This document shows positions 16,643-25,366 of a stretch of 64,000 bases of DNA, in pieces. How positions within the stretch are numbered: the stretch's first letter is position 1; every line of letters begins with the position of its first letter. The position numbers and the translations under genes are program-made. This stretch comes from an uncultured Bacilli bacterium (GTDB lineage Bacteria; Bacillota_I; Bacilli_A; RF39; UBA660), in contig CAKPKR010000002.1 of assembly GCA_934167465.1 (NCBI GenBank), forward strand, positions 124,001 to 188,000, read 5' to 3'. Below the pieces are notes generated by a model. The model worked only from the letters and a program-made list of their open reading frames with translations. It ran no database searches and had not been told where the DNA came from.

Positions 16643-18761
16643 AATCCATTTCTATTCTCAATGTGTTAACGCCCATCTCAAACAATTTATTAGAATCAAG
16701 TTCTATTTTTTCGTAATTTTTAATATGAATTAAATTATCTCTTTTAATTAATTTAAATTCTTTATTATTTATATCTTTTAAATAACCACTATTAGTATTA
16801 TATTTTTTTAATATATCATATTTTGTAATCATTACCTCTGGATAACTAGATATAATAACTTCTAAATTAGGATTTTGATTATACCTCTTTTTATAATTAT
16901 CGATTAATAATTTGATATCATCATATTTCATTTCATATGATAAAGTGACTCTTTTAACTCCTAAACTATTTAAAAAAGCAACACCATACGAATTAACTAT
17001 ATTTAAAGAAAAATCAGATACTCCTTTATTTAGGTAGACACTACCTATTTCACTATTTAAATAATTACCACTAGGAATATCTTTAATCACCCTGGGTAAT
17101 TTATAAATAATTTCATCATTAATTAACTCTTTATTTTCTGTATAAATATATTTATAATCTTTAATATTCAATTTTTCTTTATCATTGATTAAATATGAAA
17201 AACCTGGTTTTTCTATATATTCGGTAGTATTAATATAATAATCTTTTTTTAAATAATTAGTTTTATATATTCTTTTTTTATTTAGTTCTAATACAGCATT
17301 TCTTCTTAGATCATTTAAATCAGAAATTCTAACAAATATATTTTCATCTCTTTTAATATCAAATTCATCTATTGCGTAAACAGTATCACCTAACTTATTT
17401 ATTTGTTTCATTATATCTTCATTTTTCATATTAATTTTATTAGATTTTTGAACTAATTCACCAAATACTTCTATTTTATTTATCCCATCATTAAATATAA
17501 GTTTTAATGGTTTATCTATATATAATTCAATAAAACAATTAATTTTCACTTTTCTTAAATTTAATTTAATCTTATTATCAATCTCATTCAACTGCTTTAT
17601 ATCCGTTGTCTTCAAAACAACATCATTTACTTTAACATCATAATTATTATCTAACTCTATTATTTCATTTTGTAAAGCACTACTTACTAATTTACCTTTT
17701 TTGTACATTTTATTGACAATTCCGCCATCTTCAGTTTTACCAATAACTCTAATTCCATCACCTTGATTTAAATTATCGGTTAATTTTATTTTGATTTTTT
17801 TGCCAACTGAGACAACAGAACCAATCTTAATTCCCATATGATTAGGTCTAAATTCATTAGTAAAATCATTATTGTTTTCATTAAAAATAAATCCTTTAGT
17901 AAATTCACGATTAAATATTTTTTTCATTTCTTTTATATCATTATCAGTTATTTTTGTTTCTTTGTATTTTAAATAATTATCTATTGCTTTACGATATAAA
18001 CTAGTAATTAAATAAACATATTCTGGTCTTTTCATTCGGCCTTCTATTTTTAAACTATCTACTTCTATATCAATAAGCTTACCAATATTTAAAATAGTAT
18101 TTAAATCTTTAGTACTTAATAAATATTTATCTTTATTCAATTTATGATCACTATATAAATCATATTTCATTCTACAAGGTTGACTACAAGTTCCTCTATT
18201 ACCACTTCTACCAGTTAAAAAATAACTCATTAAACATTCACCAGAATAACTTATACATAAGGCCCCATGAATAAATATTTCTAGCTCAATATTGGTATTT
18301 TTTTTAATATTACTAATTGTATCAATATCTGTTTCCCTAGCTAAAACTACTCTTTTTATTCCCATATCAGTTGCGAATTTAACACCTTCTAAGTTATGAA
18401 TATGCATTTGTGTAGAGGCGTGTATTTCTAAATTAGGATATGTTTTTCTAACTAAATCCATCATCCCTAAATCTTGAATTATAATAGCATCAACATTATT
18501 TTTATGAAGAAAATCAATATAATTCATAAATTCTCTTATCTCTTTATCGTAAACTAAAGTATTAACTGTTACATATACTTTTACACCATATAAATGAGCA
18601 TATTTAATTGCTTCAATTATTTCTTCTTCATTAAAGTTTCCAGCGTAACTTCTAGCTCCAAACATAGTACCACCAATGTATACTGCATCACATCCAGCTT
18701 GAATAGCAGCAATTAAACATTCCATATTGCCCGCTGGCGCTAACAACTCAGGTTTCTTCAT
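16641..18761 (-). CDS. U32 family peptidase / RlhA-like protein
   Basis: 706 residues. The N-terminal ~300 match the U32 family: ELLAPAGNMECLIAAIQAG, YIGGTMFGARSYAGNF, VTVNTLVYDKE, the ASTQMHIHN signature, and the Cys-rich CISYSGECLMSYFLTGRSGNRG-TCSQPCR region, which likely binds a metal or Fe-S cluster. The C-terminal half is the extension found in long Firmicutes members. E. coli relatives hydroxylate 23S rRNA (RlhA), while others are called collagenases; an RNA-modifying role is more likely than proteolysis. It starts 24 bases after the degenerate deacetylase-like gene upstream of it ends on the other side (18786), with AATCACC/GGTGATT spacing typical here. Confidence 0.85.
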   Translation of the reverse strand: MKKPELLAPAGNMECLIAAIQAGCDAVYIGGTMFGARSYAGNFNEEEIIEAIKYAHLYGVKVYVTVNTLVYDKEIREFMNYIDFLHKNNVDAIIIQDLGMMDLVRKTYPNLEIHASTQMHIHNLEGVKFATDMGIKRVVLARETDIDTISNIKKNTNIELEIFIHGALCISYSGECLMSYFLTGRSGNRGTCSQPCRMKYDLYSDHKLNKDKYLLSTKDLNTILNIGKLIDIEVDSLKIEGRMKRPEYVYLITSLYRKAIDNYLKYKETKITDNDIKEMKKIFNREFTKGFIFNENNNDFTNEFRPNHMGIKIGSVVSVGKKIKIKLTDNLNQGDGIRVIGKTEDGGIVNKMYKKGKLVSSALQNEIIELDNNYDVKVNDVVLKTTDIKQLNEIDNKIKLNLRKVKINCFIELYIDKPLKLIFNDGINKIEVFGELVQKSNKINMKNEDIMKQINKLGDTVYAIDEFDIKRDENIFVRISDLNDLRRNAVLELNKKRIYKTNYLKKDYYINTTEYIEKPGFSYLINDKEKLNIKDYKYIYTENKELINDEIIYKLPRVIKDIPSGNYLNSEIGSVYLNKGVSDFSLNIVNSYGVAFLNSLGVKRVTLSYEMKYDDIKLLIDNYKKRYNQNPNLEVIISSYPEVMITKYDILKKYNTNSGYLKDINNKEFKLIKRDNLIHIKNYEKIELDSNKLFEMGVNTLRIEMD

Positions 18762-18785
18762 AAAATCACCAATATTATCTTATCA

Positions 18786-19592
18786 TTATTCTTCTAAATG
18801 TTCAACGATATTAGTAATTGTAAATCCCTTATTTTTTATATATTTAATTATTATATCTAAATTATCAATTAAATTATTACTTACTTTATAACTAATTAAA
18901 CTTCCACTATCTAATATTTTTTTTGTTTCATATAGATAGTTATTATCAATAGTGTTTACTAATATAGTATTCATTTTTTCTTTAGAACAATTTTTTAAAA
19001 ATTCTTTATTCTTATCTGATACAAAACAATAATTTTTTTGTTTTAGAACATCTTTTATAACTGAATTCAAATGTTTATTTTTATCTCTAATTATAAAATT
19101 ATGATTTTTTTGCGCTAAAGATAGTAATAAATCACCATTTTTTTCAAGCCAAACATTGTTAATTGCAAAAGTCACTTTTATTTCATTATTATCAATTATT
19201 TTTTTTATTTCTTCTATATCAGTATTACTATCTAATACAAATATTAAACTAACCATATTTTTAGTTTTATTACCACTTATTATATATTTATCATAATTAT
19301 TTTTTAATGATCCTTTATTATCAATTTTTTCATATACTAATAGTTTTTCATTATAAACGCCATTTTGTTTCATTTTTCTATAGCTTTCATTTATATTAAT
19401 CTTTTTTTCTAAAATCCCAGGTATAATTGTATCTTTATCAATCTTACTATCTAATGCCGGAATATTATTTTGTTCTTTTATTTTAATCATTATTTCATCA
19501 TATTCTCTAACAACCATTACTGTTTTTTCAGTATAAACAAAACTTATTATCACTAATCCAATTATTCCTATGGCATTAAAGACTTTCTTCAT
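18786..19592 (-). CDS. membrane-anchored degenerate polysaccharide deacetylase-like protein
   Basis: 268 residues with one N-terminal membrane span (about 7-25) and an extracytoplasmic domain. VSLIFVLDSNTDIEE, IKVTFAINNVWLEKNGD and the ending KGFTITNIVEHLEE follow the spacing of a NodB fold (TFDDGP; ATFFV-G-W; GY----I-EL). Yet the metal-binding Asp-Asp and the His pair are missing. It is therefore probably a catalytically dead homologue used for binding or structure. It sits between the M29 aminopeptidase and the U32 gene on one strand. Homology is inferred from pattern only. Confidence 0.55.
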   Translation of the reverse strand: MKKVFNAIGIIGLVIISFVYTEKTVMVVREYDEIMIKIKEQNNIPALDSKIDKDTIIPGILEKKININESYRKMKQNGVYNEKLLVYEKIDNKGSLKNNYDKYIISGNKTKNMVSLIFVLDSNTDIEEIKKIIDNNEIKVTFAINNVWLEKNGDLLLSLAQKNHNFIIRDKNKHLNSVIKDVLKQKNYCFVSDKNKEFLKNCSKEKMNTILVNTIDNNYLYETKKILDSGSLISYKVSNNLIDNLDIIIKYIKNKGFTITNIVEHLEE

Positions 19593-19619
19593 TGTATCAC
19601 CTAATCAAATATATGAAAA

Positions 19620-19643
19620 AAAATAGTTAATTAAAACTATTTT
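19620..19643 (-). terminator. weak terminator after the M29 aminopeptidase gene
   Basis: Arms AAAATAGTT (19620-19628) and AACTATTTT (19635-19643), followed on the minus strand by T. The stop codon of the gene is inside the hairpin. Confidence 0.7.
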
Positions 19644-20743
19644 AAATCATAATTTAGATGCAATAAGTCTGGCAATACAAATTTTCCATCTTTTCTAATC
19701 AATGTATGATCAAAGTATATTTCTCCTCCACCATATTCTTCTCTTTGAATTAAAACTAAATCCCAATGAATTCCTGAATCATTACCATTATAAGCATCTT
19801 TATAAGCCTGACCTGGTGTAAAATGAATACTTCCTATTATTTTTTCATCATATAGTATATCACCCATTGGATTTCTAATTAATGGATTTAATCCAAATGA
19901 AAATTCTCCTACATATCTAGCTCCTTCATCAGTATTAAATATCTTATTAATTTCTTCATTATTTTCGTCACATTTAGCTTCAACTATTTTTCCATCTTTA
20001 AATAGTAAGGAAACTTTATGATAAATATTACCATTATAAGGACTAGGCGTATTATAAGTTATTAAACCATTAACAGATTCCCTAACAGGCGCTGTATAAA
20101 TTTCACCATCAGGTAGATTAGCCTCACCAACACAAGGAATAACAGGGATATTCTTAATACTAAATTCAATATCCGTATTCGGACCAGTTATTCTTACAAT
20201 GTCTGTTTGTTCCATTAATTTTTTTAATGGAGCAATATCATTACTCATTTTTTCATAGTCAAATATCATAACATCTAAAGCATAGTTTTTATATGTATCA
20301 GTTGTCATTTTAGCTTTATAAGCATCAACATTGCTTGGATAATTTAGTAATACCCATTTTCTCTCATTTATTCTTATATAATCACTTTCTTTTGTTATTA
20401 ATGCGATGTTTTTTAAAGTGTTTTCATTAATATTTTTTTTACTATAATCATTAGTTGTATATCTAATATTGATAAAAATATCATAATTATTTACATCATC
20501 TAATCCGTGTTGTTTTATTTCTTGATATCTATTTTCATTAGCAGTTTCTAATAAATAACTATTTATACTTTCATCATTTATTCTTACAAAAGGAATTCCC
20601 TTATTTAAAGTAATATAGTAAATTAATCTTTTAATAAAGAAATTATCATTTACATATGTATTTATTAATACTCTTTCATTAACATTCACTTTTACTGAAT
20701 AATTAACTATTTTTTTAGCTAATTCATCTAATTTTGATTCCAT
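19637..20743 (-). CDS. M29 family metallo-aminopeptidase (AmpS-like)
   Basis: 368 residues. The family start LDELAKKIVNYSVKVNVNERVLINT is recognisable. Metal-binding segments include CVGEANLPDGEIYTAP near 225, GARYVGEFSFGLNP near 290, and IHFTPGQAY and HWDLVL near 320-340, which supply the Glu, His and Asp ligands of these two-metal aminopeptidases. They act in the cytoplasm on N-terminal residues of peptides. I prefer the internal ATG after GAGTGAG to the one nine codons upstream, which has no ribosome site. Confidence 0.88.
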   Translation of the reverse strand: MESKLDELAKKIVNYSVKVNVNERVLINTYVNDNFFIKRLIYYITLNKGIPFVRINDESINSYLLETANENRYQEIKQHGLDDVNNYDIFINIRYTTNDYSKKNINENTLKNIALITKESDYIRINERKWVLLNYPSNVDAYKAKMTTDTYKNYALDVMIFDYEKMSNDIAPLKKLMEQTDIVRITGPNTDIEFSIKNIPVIPCVGEANLPDGEIYTAPVRESVNGLITYNTPSPYNGNIYHKVSLLFKDGKIVEAKCDENNEEINKIFNTDEGARYVGEFSFGLNPLIRNPMGDILYDEKIIGSIHFTPGQAYKDAYNGNDSGIHWDLVLIQREEYGGGEIYFDHTLIRKDGKFVLPDLLHLNYDLK

Positions 20744-20795
20744 TTTCTCACTCTTTTCTTTTTTTATCATAATATATTATGAAAGGGGATTTATT

Positions 20796-20984
20796 ATGTA
20801 CAGATATTATCCAAATATGCCTATAAGAAATAATGATAGATTTGTTGGTGGTTTCTTAGGTCCATTTGTTTTAGGTGGTATTACTGGTGGTTTATTAGCG
20901 CCTGCTTTCTACAATGGTCCTGCATACAGACCTTGTTATGGTCCATATTGTTCTTATCCATACTACGGCCCATATTATAGATAA
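20796..20984 (+). CDS. small Gly/Tyr/Pro-rich protein, probable spore coat component
   Basis: 62 residues: MYRYYPNMPIRNNDRF, a Gly-rich hydrophobic centre (VGGFLGPFVLGGITGGLLAPAF), then a tail of GP, YC and YY units ending YYGPYYR with two Cys. Such composition is common in small spore coat or surface proteins, but no family is certain. The gene has a good ribosome site (AAGGGG) and a strong terminator. The start region diverges from the aminopeptidase promoter region with only about 50 bases between. Confidence 0.65.
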   Translation: MYRYYPNMPIRNNDRFVGGFLGPFVLGGITGGLLAPAFYNGPAYRPCYGPYCSYPYYGPYYR

Positions 20985-21007
20985 AACGTATCAACCAGAT
21001 ACGTTTT
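20983..21007. terminator. bidirectional terminator
   Basis: Perfect ten-base arms AAAACGTATC (20983-20992) and GATACGTTTT (20998-21007) with a five-base loop between converging genes. Confidence 0.9.
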
Positions 21008-21548
21008 AATATTCATACATTCCATTAATCTTCATTCTATCTGTTTCGCTTAAATCATCCATTTTCCATTCATTATCAACTTTAGTTAAGTATATATTTA
21101 ATGTATATTTAACTTTATCAGTTGATTTTTTTAATTGTTCTAAACGATAACTAGTAAATAATGATTCATCATATTCATTTTTATCATTGTTGAATTCTTC
21201 TTTATGTTCATTTAAATAAGTTTCCGCATCTTTTAGTGTTTTAGAATAATCTTTGACTTCTATTTCAACTGTTACGGTTGCTGTATCACCATCTACTATT
21301 TCATCTTTTATTTCATATTTTAAGTCTTGATAATGTTTTTTCATTAAGTCTACATATTCTTTTCTTTGTGTGGAATTGAATAGTTCTTCTTCATTAGCGA
21401 CATCATTTAATTGTTTTATAACGCTATCATCTAATGTTTGATAGTTGGCAAAAAACATTTCTACTTTTTTGGTTGGTGTATTCATCATTTTACCACCACA
21501 ACCCACTAATAAGAATGGTATAAATAACATCATAACAAATTTTTTCAT
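21006..21548 (-). CDS. lipoprotein of unknown function
   Basis: 180 residues. The signal peptide ends in LLVGC (Cys17), giving a lipid anchor. The mature part has PTKKVEMFFANYQTLDDSVIKQL near 25-47, and its alternating strands (YEIKDEIVDGDTATVTVEIEVKDYS; YTLNIYLTKVDNEWKMDDL) look like a cystatin- or NTF2-like fold common in Gram-positive lipoproteins. Preceded by GAGGAGG. It follows the DUF3603-like gene on the same strand, but the 40-base gap and its own ribosome site do not prove coexpression. Confidence 0.75.
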   Translation of the reverse strand: MKKFVMMLFIPFLLVGCGGKMMNTPTKKVEMFFANYQTLDDSVIKQLNDVANEEELFNSTQRKEYVDLMKKHYQDLKYEIKDEIVDGDTATVTVEIEVKDYSKTLKDAETYLNEHKEEFNNDKNEYDESLFTSYRLEQLKKSTDKVKYTLNIYLTKVDNEWKMDDLSETDRMKINGMYEY

Positions 21549-21588
21549 ATTTTCCTCCTCATTAGTATTTTGTTTTGTTTATTTTTTT

Positions 21589-22212
21589 TTATACATTTTT
21601 TATATTAACAAAATCATTTATTTTATTAATTATATTTTTAGTTTCTATTTTTTTATTTAATTCTTTTATTATTTCTTCAATTGAATCATTTTTCTTATCA
21701 AAACATTCATAATATAAATATTTTAATTTTTCAGGATTATTTTCATTTAAAATATTTTTTAGAACTTTTTTAGCTGTACTAATTTGTTCTAATTCTTTTC
21801 TTGTCTTAAACTCTTCTTTTTCTTTTGAGCCAATTATTTTAAATGGAATATCTACTTCTTTCATATGTAAACTCATATTTGTTACTTCAAATTCTTCATC
21901 TAATAATAATTTACTATATGTTGTCCTTTTTCCAATATTTATTCCTATTACTTCAGTACTATCAGTAAACAAACAAGCATAATCAATATGTCTATTTTTT
22001 CTTGATGTAAATTCTTCTGTTTTATTATATATTTTTTCTAGAAAATTTTCTTCAAATATTATTTTATTTGTCTTTAATTGTTTCATTTTTTTTGAGTCAA
22101 TTTTAAATATTGGAATTTTTTTAATATGTTTTATATTATCTGTTTTATTCCAATCATAAAATTCATAAATATTTTCATTAAAATTTAATAATAAATCATA
22201 AATGTAGTTCAT
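21589..22212 (-). CDS. DUF3603-like protein
   Basis: 207 residues. The opening NYIYDLLLNFNENIYEFYDWNKTDNIKHIKKIPIFKI and the central RKNRHIDYACLFTDSTEVIGINIG strongly recall a Bacilli-specific family that I know as DUF3603, of unknown function. There is no signal peptide; the C-terminal third is helical and Lys/Glu rich. The start overlaps the upstream membrane gene by 17 bases in another frame, with CAGGAGGAAAC as its ribosome site, so the two are coexpressed. Confidence 0.65.
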   Translation of the reverse strand: MNYIYDLLLNFNENIYEFYDWNKTDNIKHIKKIPIFKIDSKKMKQLKTNKIIFEENFLEKIYNKTEEFTSRKNRHIDYACLFTDSTEVIGINIGKRTTYSKLLLDEEFEVTNMSLHMKEVDIPFKIIGSKEKEEFKTRKELEQISTAKKVLKNILNENNPEKLKYLYYECFDKKNDSIEEIIKELNKKIETKNIINKINDFVNIKNV

Positions 22213-22417
22213 AGTTTCCTCCTGGTAAATAAATTGAAAGAAAAATTAATGTTAAGCCTAACAATGTATATAAACATTCAATTCTTCTAAATATAAAATT
22301 TACATATTCAAAAAAATTATACCCTATTGCTATCAAATTTAAATAACTTATTACATATATTAATCCTATTATAGTTAATGCATATCCTAACAAAAAAATA
22401 AATATTCGTGTAAGCAT
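22196..22417 (-). CDS. small two- to three-span membrane protein
   Basis: 73 residues with hydrophobic stretches at about 4-26 and 47-63, and a Phe/Arg-rich cytoplasmic loop. The start ATG follows AGGTGG by five bases; two GTG codons upstream fall on the ribosome site. It overlaps the next gene by 17 bases and shares its transcript. No family recognised. Confidence 0.65.
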   Translation of the reverse strand: MLTRIFIFLLGYALTIIGLIYVISYLNLIAIGYNFFEYVNFIFRRIECLYTLLGLTLIFLSIYLPGGNYELHL

Positions 22418-22502
22418 AAGCACCACCTATTTAATTTTATTTAAATATTTTATTTTTATTTATTTTTTTTTAGTTTTATTATATAATTAGATAGGTGATA
22501 AT

Positions 22503-23309
22503 ATGTTATTATTAAAGTATATTTTATTAGGCTTTATTCAAGGGGTTACGGAAGCTTTACCTATATCTTCAAGTGGACACTTACTTATTTTTAAAACTTT
22601 ACTAAATGTTGATGTTGATTTTGATACATTAGCAATTATTACTAATGCTGGTAGTTTACTTGCTGTAGTAATTATATTCTGGAAAGATATTATAGAATTA
22701 ATAAATAGTTTCTTCAAATATTTAAAAACTAAAGACTCTAAATATAAAACAGATTATAATTATTGTTGGTTAATTGTTTTAGGATGTATTCCAGCTGGTA
22801 TTATCGGATTATTAGTTAAAAAATTTAATATATTTTCGTTACTAGAAAATAATGTCAAAATTGTTGGATTATCTTTATTAATTACTGCTTTGATGTTATT
22901 TATTATTAAAGATTTTAAAGGCAGAAAAGATAAAGAAAATATGAAAGTTAAAGATGCTTTAACTGTTGGTTTATTTCAAGTATTAGGAGTTTTTCCTGGT
23001 ATTAGTAGAAGTGGTTCAACAATAGTTGGTGGTATGGCTACTGGGTTAAAAAGAGATACTGCTTTTAAGTATTCCTTTATGTTATATATTCCAATTAGTT
23101 TAGCAGCTACATTAGTTGAACTAAAAGATTTATTATCTGTTAGTATTAGTTCTACATTATGGATATATTATATTGTAGCAACTATTATTGCTTTTATCTT
23201 TACAGCTATATGTATTAAATGGTTCAGAAAAATTGTTAACGAAGGAAAATTAAGTGGATTTGTTTATTATTGTTTAATCGTTGGACTATTAGTAATTATA
23301 TTTTTATAA
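22503..23309 (+). CDS. uppP: undecaprenyl-diphosphatase
   Basis: 268 residues, a polytopic membrane enzyme of the BacA/UppP family. It removes a phosphate from undecaprenyl diphosphate, recycling the lipid carrier for cell wall synthesis and giving bacitracin resistance. The motif EALPISSSGH (17-26) carries the catalytic Glu and Ser, and PGISRSGSTI near 162 carries the essential Arg. The GG--TGLKRDTAF-YSFMLYIP segment is typical. Start after AGGTGAT; a single-gene unit with a terminator. Confidence 0.95.
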   Translation: MLLLKYILLGFIQGVTEALPISSSGHLLIFKTLLNVDVDFDTLAIITNAGSLLAVVIIFWKDIIELINSFFKYLKTKDSKYKTDYNYCWLIVLGCIPAGIIGLLVKKFNIFSLLENNVKIVGLSLLITALMLFIIKDFKGRKDKENMKVKDALTVGLFQVLGVFPGISRSGSTIVGGMATGLKRDTAFKYSFMLYIPISLAATLVELKDLLSVSISSTLWIYYIVATIIAFIFTAICIKWFRKIVNEGKLSGFVYYCLIVGLLVIIFL

Positions 23310-23331
23310 GTAGAGAAATCTACTTTTTTTG
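23309..23331 (+). terminator. terminator of uppP
   Basis: Arms AGTAGA and TCTACT with loop GAAA (23309-23324), then seven T. Confidence 0.85.
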
Positions 23332-23340
23332 TAAAATAAA

Positions 23341-23361
23341 AGAATTGGAAAATCCAATTCT
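23341..23361 (-). terminator. terminator after the coiled-coil gene
   Basis: Arms AGAATTGGA (23341-23349) and TCCAATTCT (23353-23361); the T tail on the minus strand is short. Confidence 0.65.
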
Positions 23362-23774
23362 TACATAATATCATCCATTTCACCATTAATAATTTTAGCT
23401 GCCTTTTCATCATCAAGTTTTAGATCCTTTAAATCTTCGGCTCCTTCAACTCTTATTTTTTTTCTTTGAAAACCATATATATCTATCTTAGCCATCGCAT
23501 TTTTTAAATCAACATATTCATCATATATTTTTTTAAAATCTATCAATGATTGTTCATATTTTAATTCAATTTCTTTTATCTTTGTTTTATATTCTTCACT
23601 ATTCTTTTTTAGTTTAGCTTTTTTTAAATTTTTTAAATCTTCTTTATATATTTCTTCTGCATTATCTGCTTCAATTTTATCTTCTAATGTCATAACTTGA
23701 TTTTTTAAGCTTTCATATTCAGCTATTTTTGAATCATATTTTTCAATCAAAATTTGTTTAACTTGTTCTAACAT
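23361..23774 (-). CDS. coiled-coil protein of unknown function
   Basis: 137 residues, dominated by Lys/Glu heptads over about 1-95, with no membrane span. The end reads GAEDLKDLKLDDEKAAKIINGEMDDIM. The gene lies nine bases after the ftsX stop codon behind AGGAGGG, so it belongs to the ftsEX transcript. FtsX recruits coiled-coil partners such as peptidoglycan hydrolases in other bacteria, but those are secreted and this protein has no signal. The role is open. Confidence 0.7.
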   Translation of the reverse strand: MLEQVKQILIEKYDSKIAEYESLKNQVMTLEDKIEADNAEEIYKEDLKNLKKAKLKKNSEEYKTKIKEIELKYEQSLIDFKKIYDEYVDLKNAMAKIDIYGFQRKKIRVEGAEDLKDLKLDDEKAAKIINGEMDDIM

Positions 23775-23783
23775 ATACCCTCC

Positions 23784-24683
23784 TTATATCTTTAAATATT
23801 TTTTAACCGCTCTTAAACTTCCTATCATACCAACTACTATACCAATTAAAATTAATAAACCTGAAACCATATAGACAAATGGTGTTGGTTCTATTAATTT
23901 AATAAATGGTGAGAATAATTGACCATTAAATTCTTCATATAAAGTTGCATAAGCATAAACTGTTAATAATACTGGTATTATTGAACCAAACAATCCTAAA
24001 AAGAATCCTTCAAATATAAATGGTATTTTAATATTTATATTTGATGCTCCAACTAATCTCATAATTTCAATTTCTCTTTTTCTTGAATAAATAGTAATTT
24101 TTATTGTATTAGCAATTAAGAAAGCAGTAACAATGATTAAAGCAACAACCATACCAATCGAAATATTTTTAACAATATCAAATACGGAAATTAATTGTTC
24201 AACCATTCCCTCTCCATATTTAACAACATTTACTTTATCTAGTTTTCCTATTTTCTTAGCTGTATCTCCAATTTTTTCAATATCTTTTACTTTTACTGTA
24301 TAAGTATCTTGTAATGGATTTTCTTCTGGAGTCCAGTTTTGCATAATGTTTTTAAATACTTCTGATGATTCCATCATTTCTTCAGATATTTTTGTTTTTG
24401 ATTCAAATGTTACGGATTCAATATTGTCTAATTTTTTTATTTCTGACAATATCTTTTCTCTTCCAGTATCATCGATATCTACATCCAAAAAAGCAACTAT
24501 TGTAACATCTTTTTCAACTAAAGTAGTAAAATTATTAACATTGTATGAAAGAATTATTGAAATAGCAACTACAATTAAAGTAATCGTAATACAAGAAATA
24601 GACGCTAAAGAAAGTGAAAAATTTCTAAATACTCCTTTAAAGGAATCTCTTATGCTTCTATTTATTATTCTTAATGCTCTCAT
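23784..24683 (-). CDS. ftsX: cell division ABC transporter permease FtsX
   Basis: 299 residues. The layout is that of FtsX: a cytoplasmic N-terminus (RIINRSIRDSFKGVFRNFSLSLASI), a first span, a ~120-residue extracellular loop, then three C-terminal spans. GASNINIKIPFIFEGFFLGLFGS is the family signature before the third span. With FtsE it controls extracellular peptidoglycan hydrolases during division or sporulation. I start at the ATG after AAAGGAA; it overlaps ftsE by 26 bases. Confidence 0.93.
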   Translation of the reverse strand: MRALRIINRSIRDSFKGVFRNFSLSLASISCITITLIVVAISIILSYNVNNFTTLVEKDVTIVAFLDVDIDDTGREKILSEIKKLDNIESVTFESKTKISEEMMESSEVFKNIMQNWTPEENPLQDTYTVKVKDIEKIGDTAKKIGKLDKVNVVKYGEGMVEQLISVFDIVKNISIGMVVALIIVTAFLIANTIKITIYSRKREIEIMRLVGASNINIKIPFIFEGFFLGLFGSIIPVLLTVYAYATLYEEFNGQLFSPFIKLIEPTPFVYMVSGLLILIGIVVGMIGSLRAVKKYLKI

Positions 24684-25365
24684 GATTATAAGTTCCTTTC
24701 TCAAAATCTCTTAATATTCTTCCACTATCTAATAAAATTGTTCTTTTCTTTAATTTGTTTACTATTTCAGTATCGTGAGTTACCATTATTATAGTTGTAC
24801 CCATTTTATTAATTTCTTCTAATACTTTCATAATTTCCATACTTGTTACTTCATCTAAGTTTCCTGTTGGTTCATCACAAATTAATAGCTTTGGTCCATT
24901 CACAATTGAACGGGCAATTGCTACCCTTTGTTGTTCTCCACCTGATAATTGATGTGGATAATTGTTTGCTTTATGTTTTAATCCAACTAAATCCAAAGCT
25001 TTTAATACTTTAGGATAAATTTCAGATTTAGGTTGACCTAAAACTTCCAAAGCAAAAGCTACATTTTCATATACTGTTGATTTTGAAAGTAATTTATAAT
25101 CTTGGAAAACAACTCCTATTTTTCTTCTTAATTTATAAACCTTGCTATTTTTAAGTTTTCCTACATCTAAACCACCAATATTTATTTTACCACTAGTTGG
25201 TTTTTCTTCTCGATACATCATTTTTATTAATGTTGATTTACCACAACCAGTAGATCCAATTATAAATACAAAATCGCCTTTCTCAATATTTAAGCTCATA
25301 TCATATATAGCTGTTACACCAGTTTTATATGTTTTTTTTACATTTCTTATTTCTATCAAATTCAT
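24658..25365 (-). CDS. ftsE: cell division ATP-binding protein FtsE
   Basis: 235 residues. It is a complete ABC ATPase: Walker A GSTGCGKST (37-45), Q-loop in VFQDYKLL, signature LSGGEQQRVAIAR near 141, Walker B LLICDEPTGNLD near 161, and the switch His in VTHD near 195. It powers FtsX. The gene follows a YitT-family membrane gene with one base between stop and start. Confidence 0.95.
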   Translation of the reverse strand: MNLIEIRNVKKTYKTGVTAIYDMSLNIEKGDFVFIIGSTGCGKSTLIKMMYREEKPTSGKINIGGLDVGKLKNSKVYKLRRKIGVVFQDYKLLSKSTVYENVAFALEVLGQPKSEIYPKVLKALDLVGLKHKANNYPHQLSGGEQQRVAIARSIVNGPKLLICDEPTGNLDEVTSMEIMKVLEEINKMGTTIIMVTHDTEIVNKLKKRTILLDSGRILRDFEKGTYNHESIKNNK

Positions 25366-25366
25366 A

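Noticed and set aside
17020..17050. GGTAGACACTACC, similar to the GGTAGACAC box
   Set aside because: It lies inside the U32 coding sequence and lacks all neighbouring parts of the structured motif.
24346..24714. Open frame opposite ftsX
   Set aside because: Antisense shadow of a clear ftsX gene without ribosome site or family resemblance.
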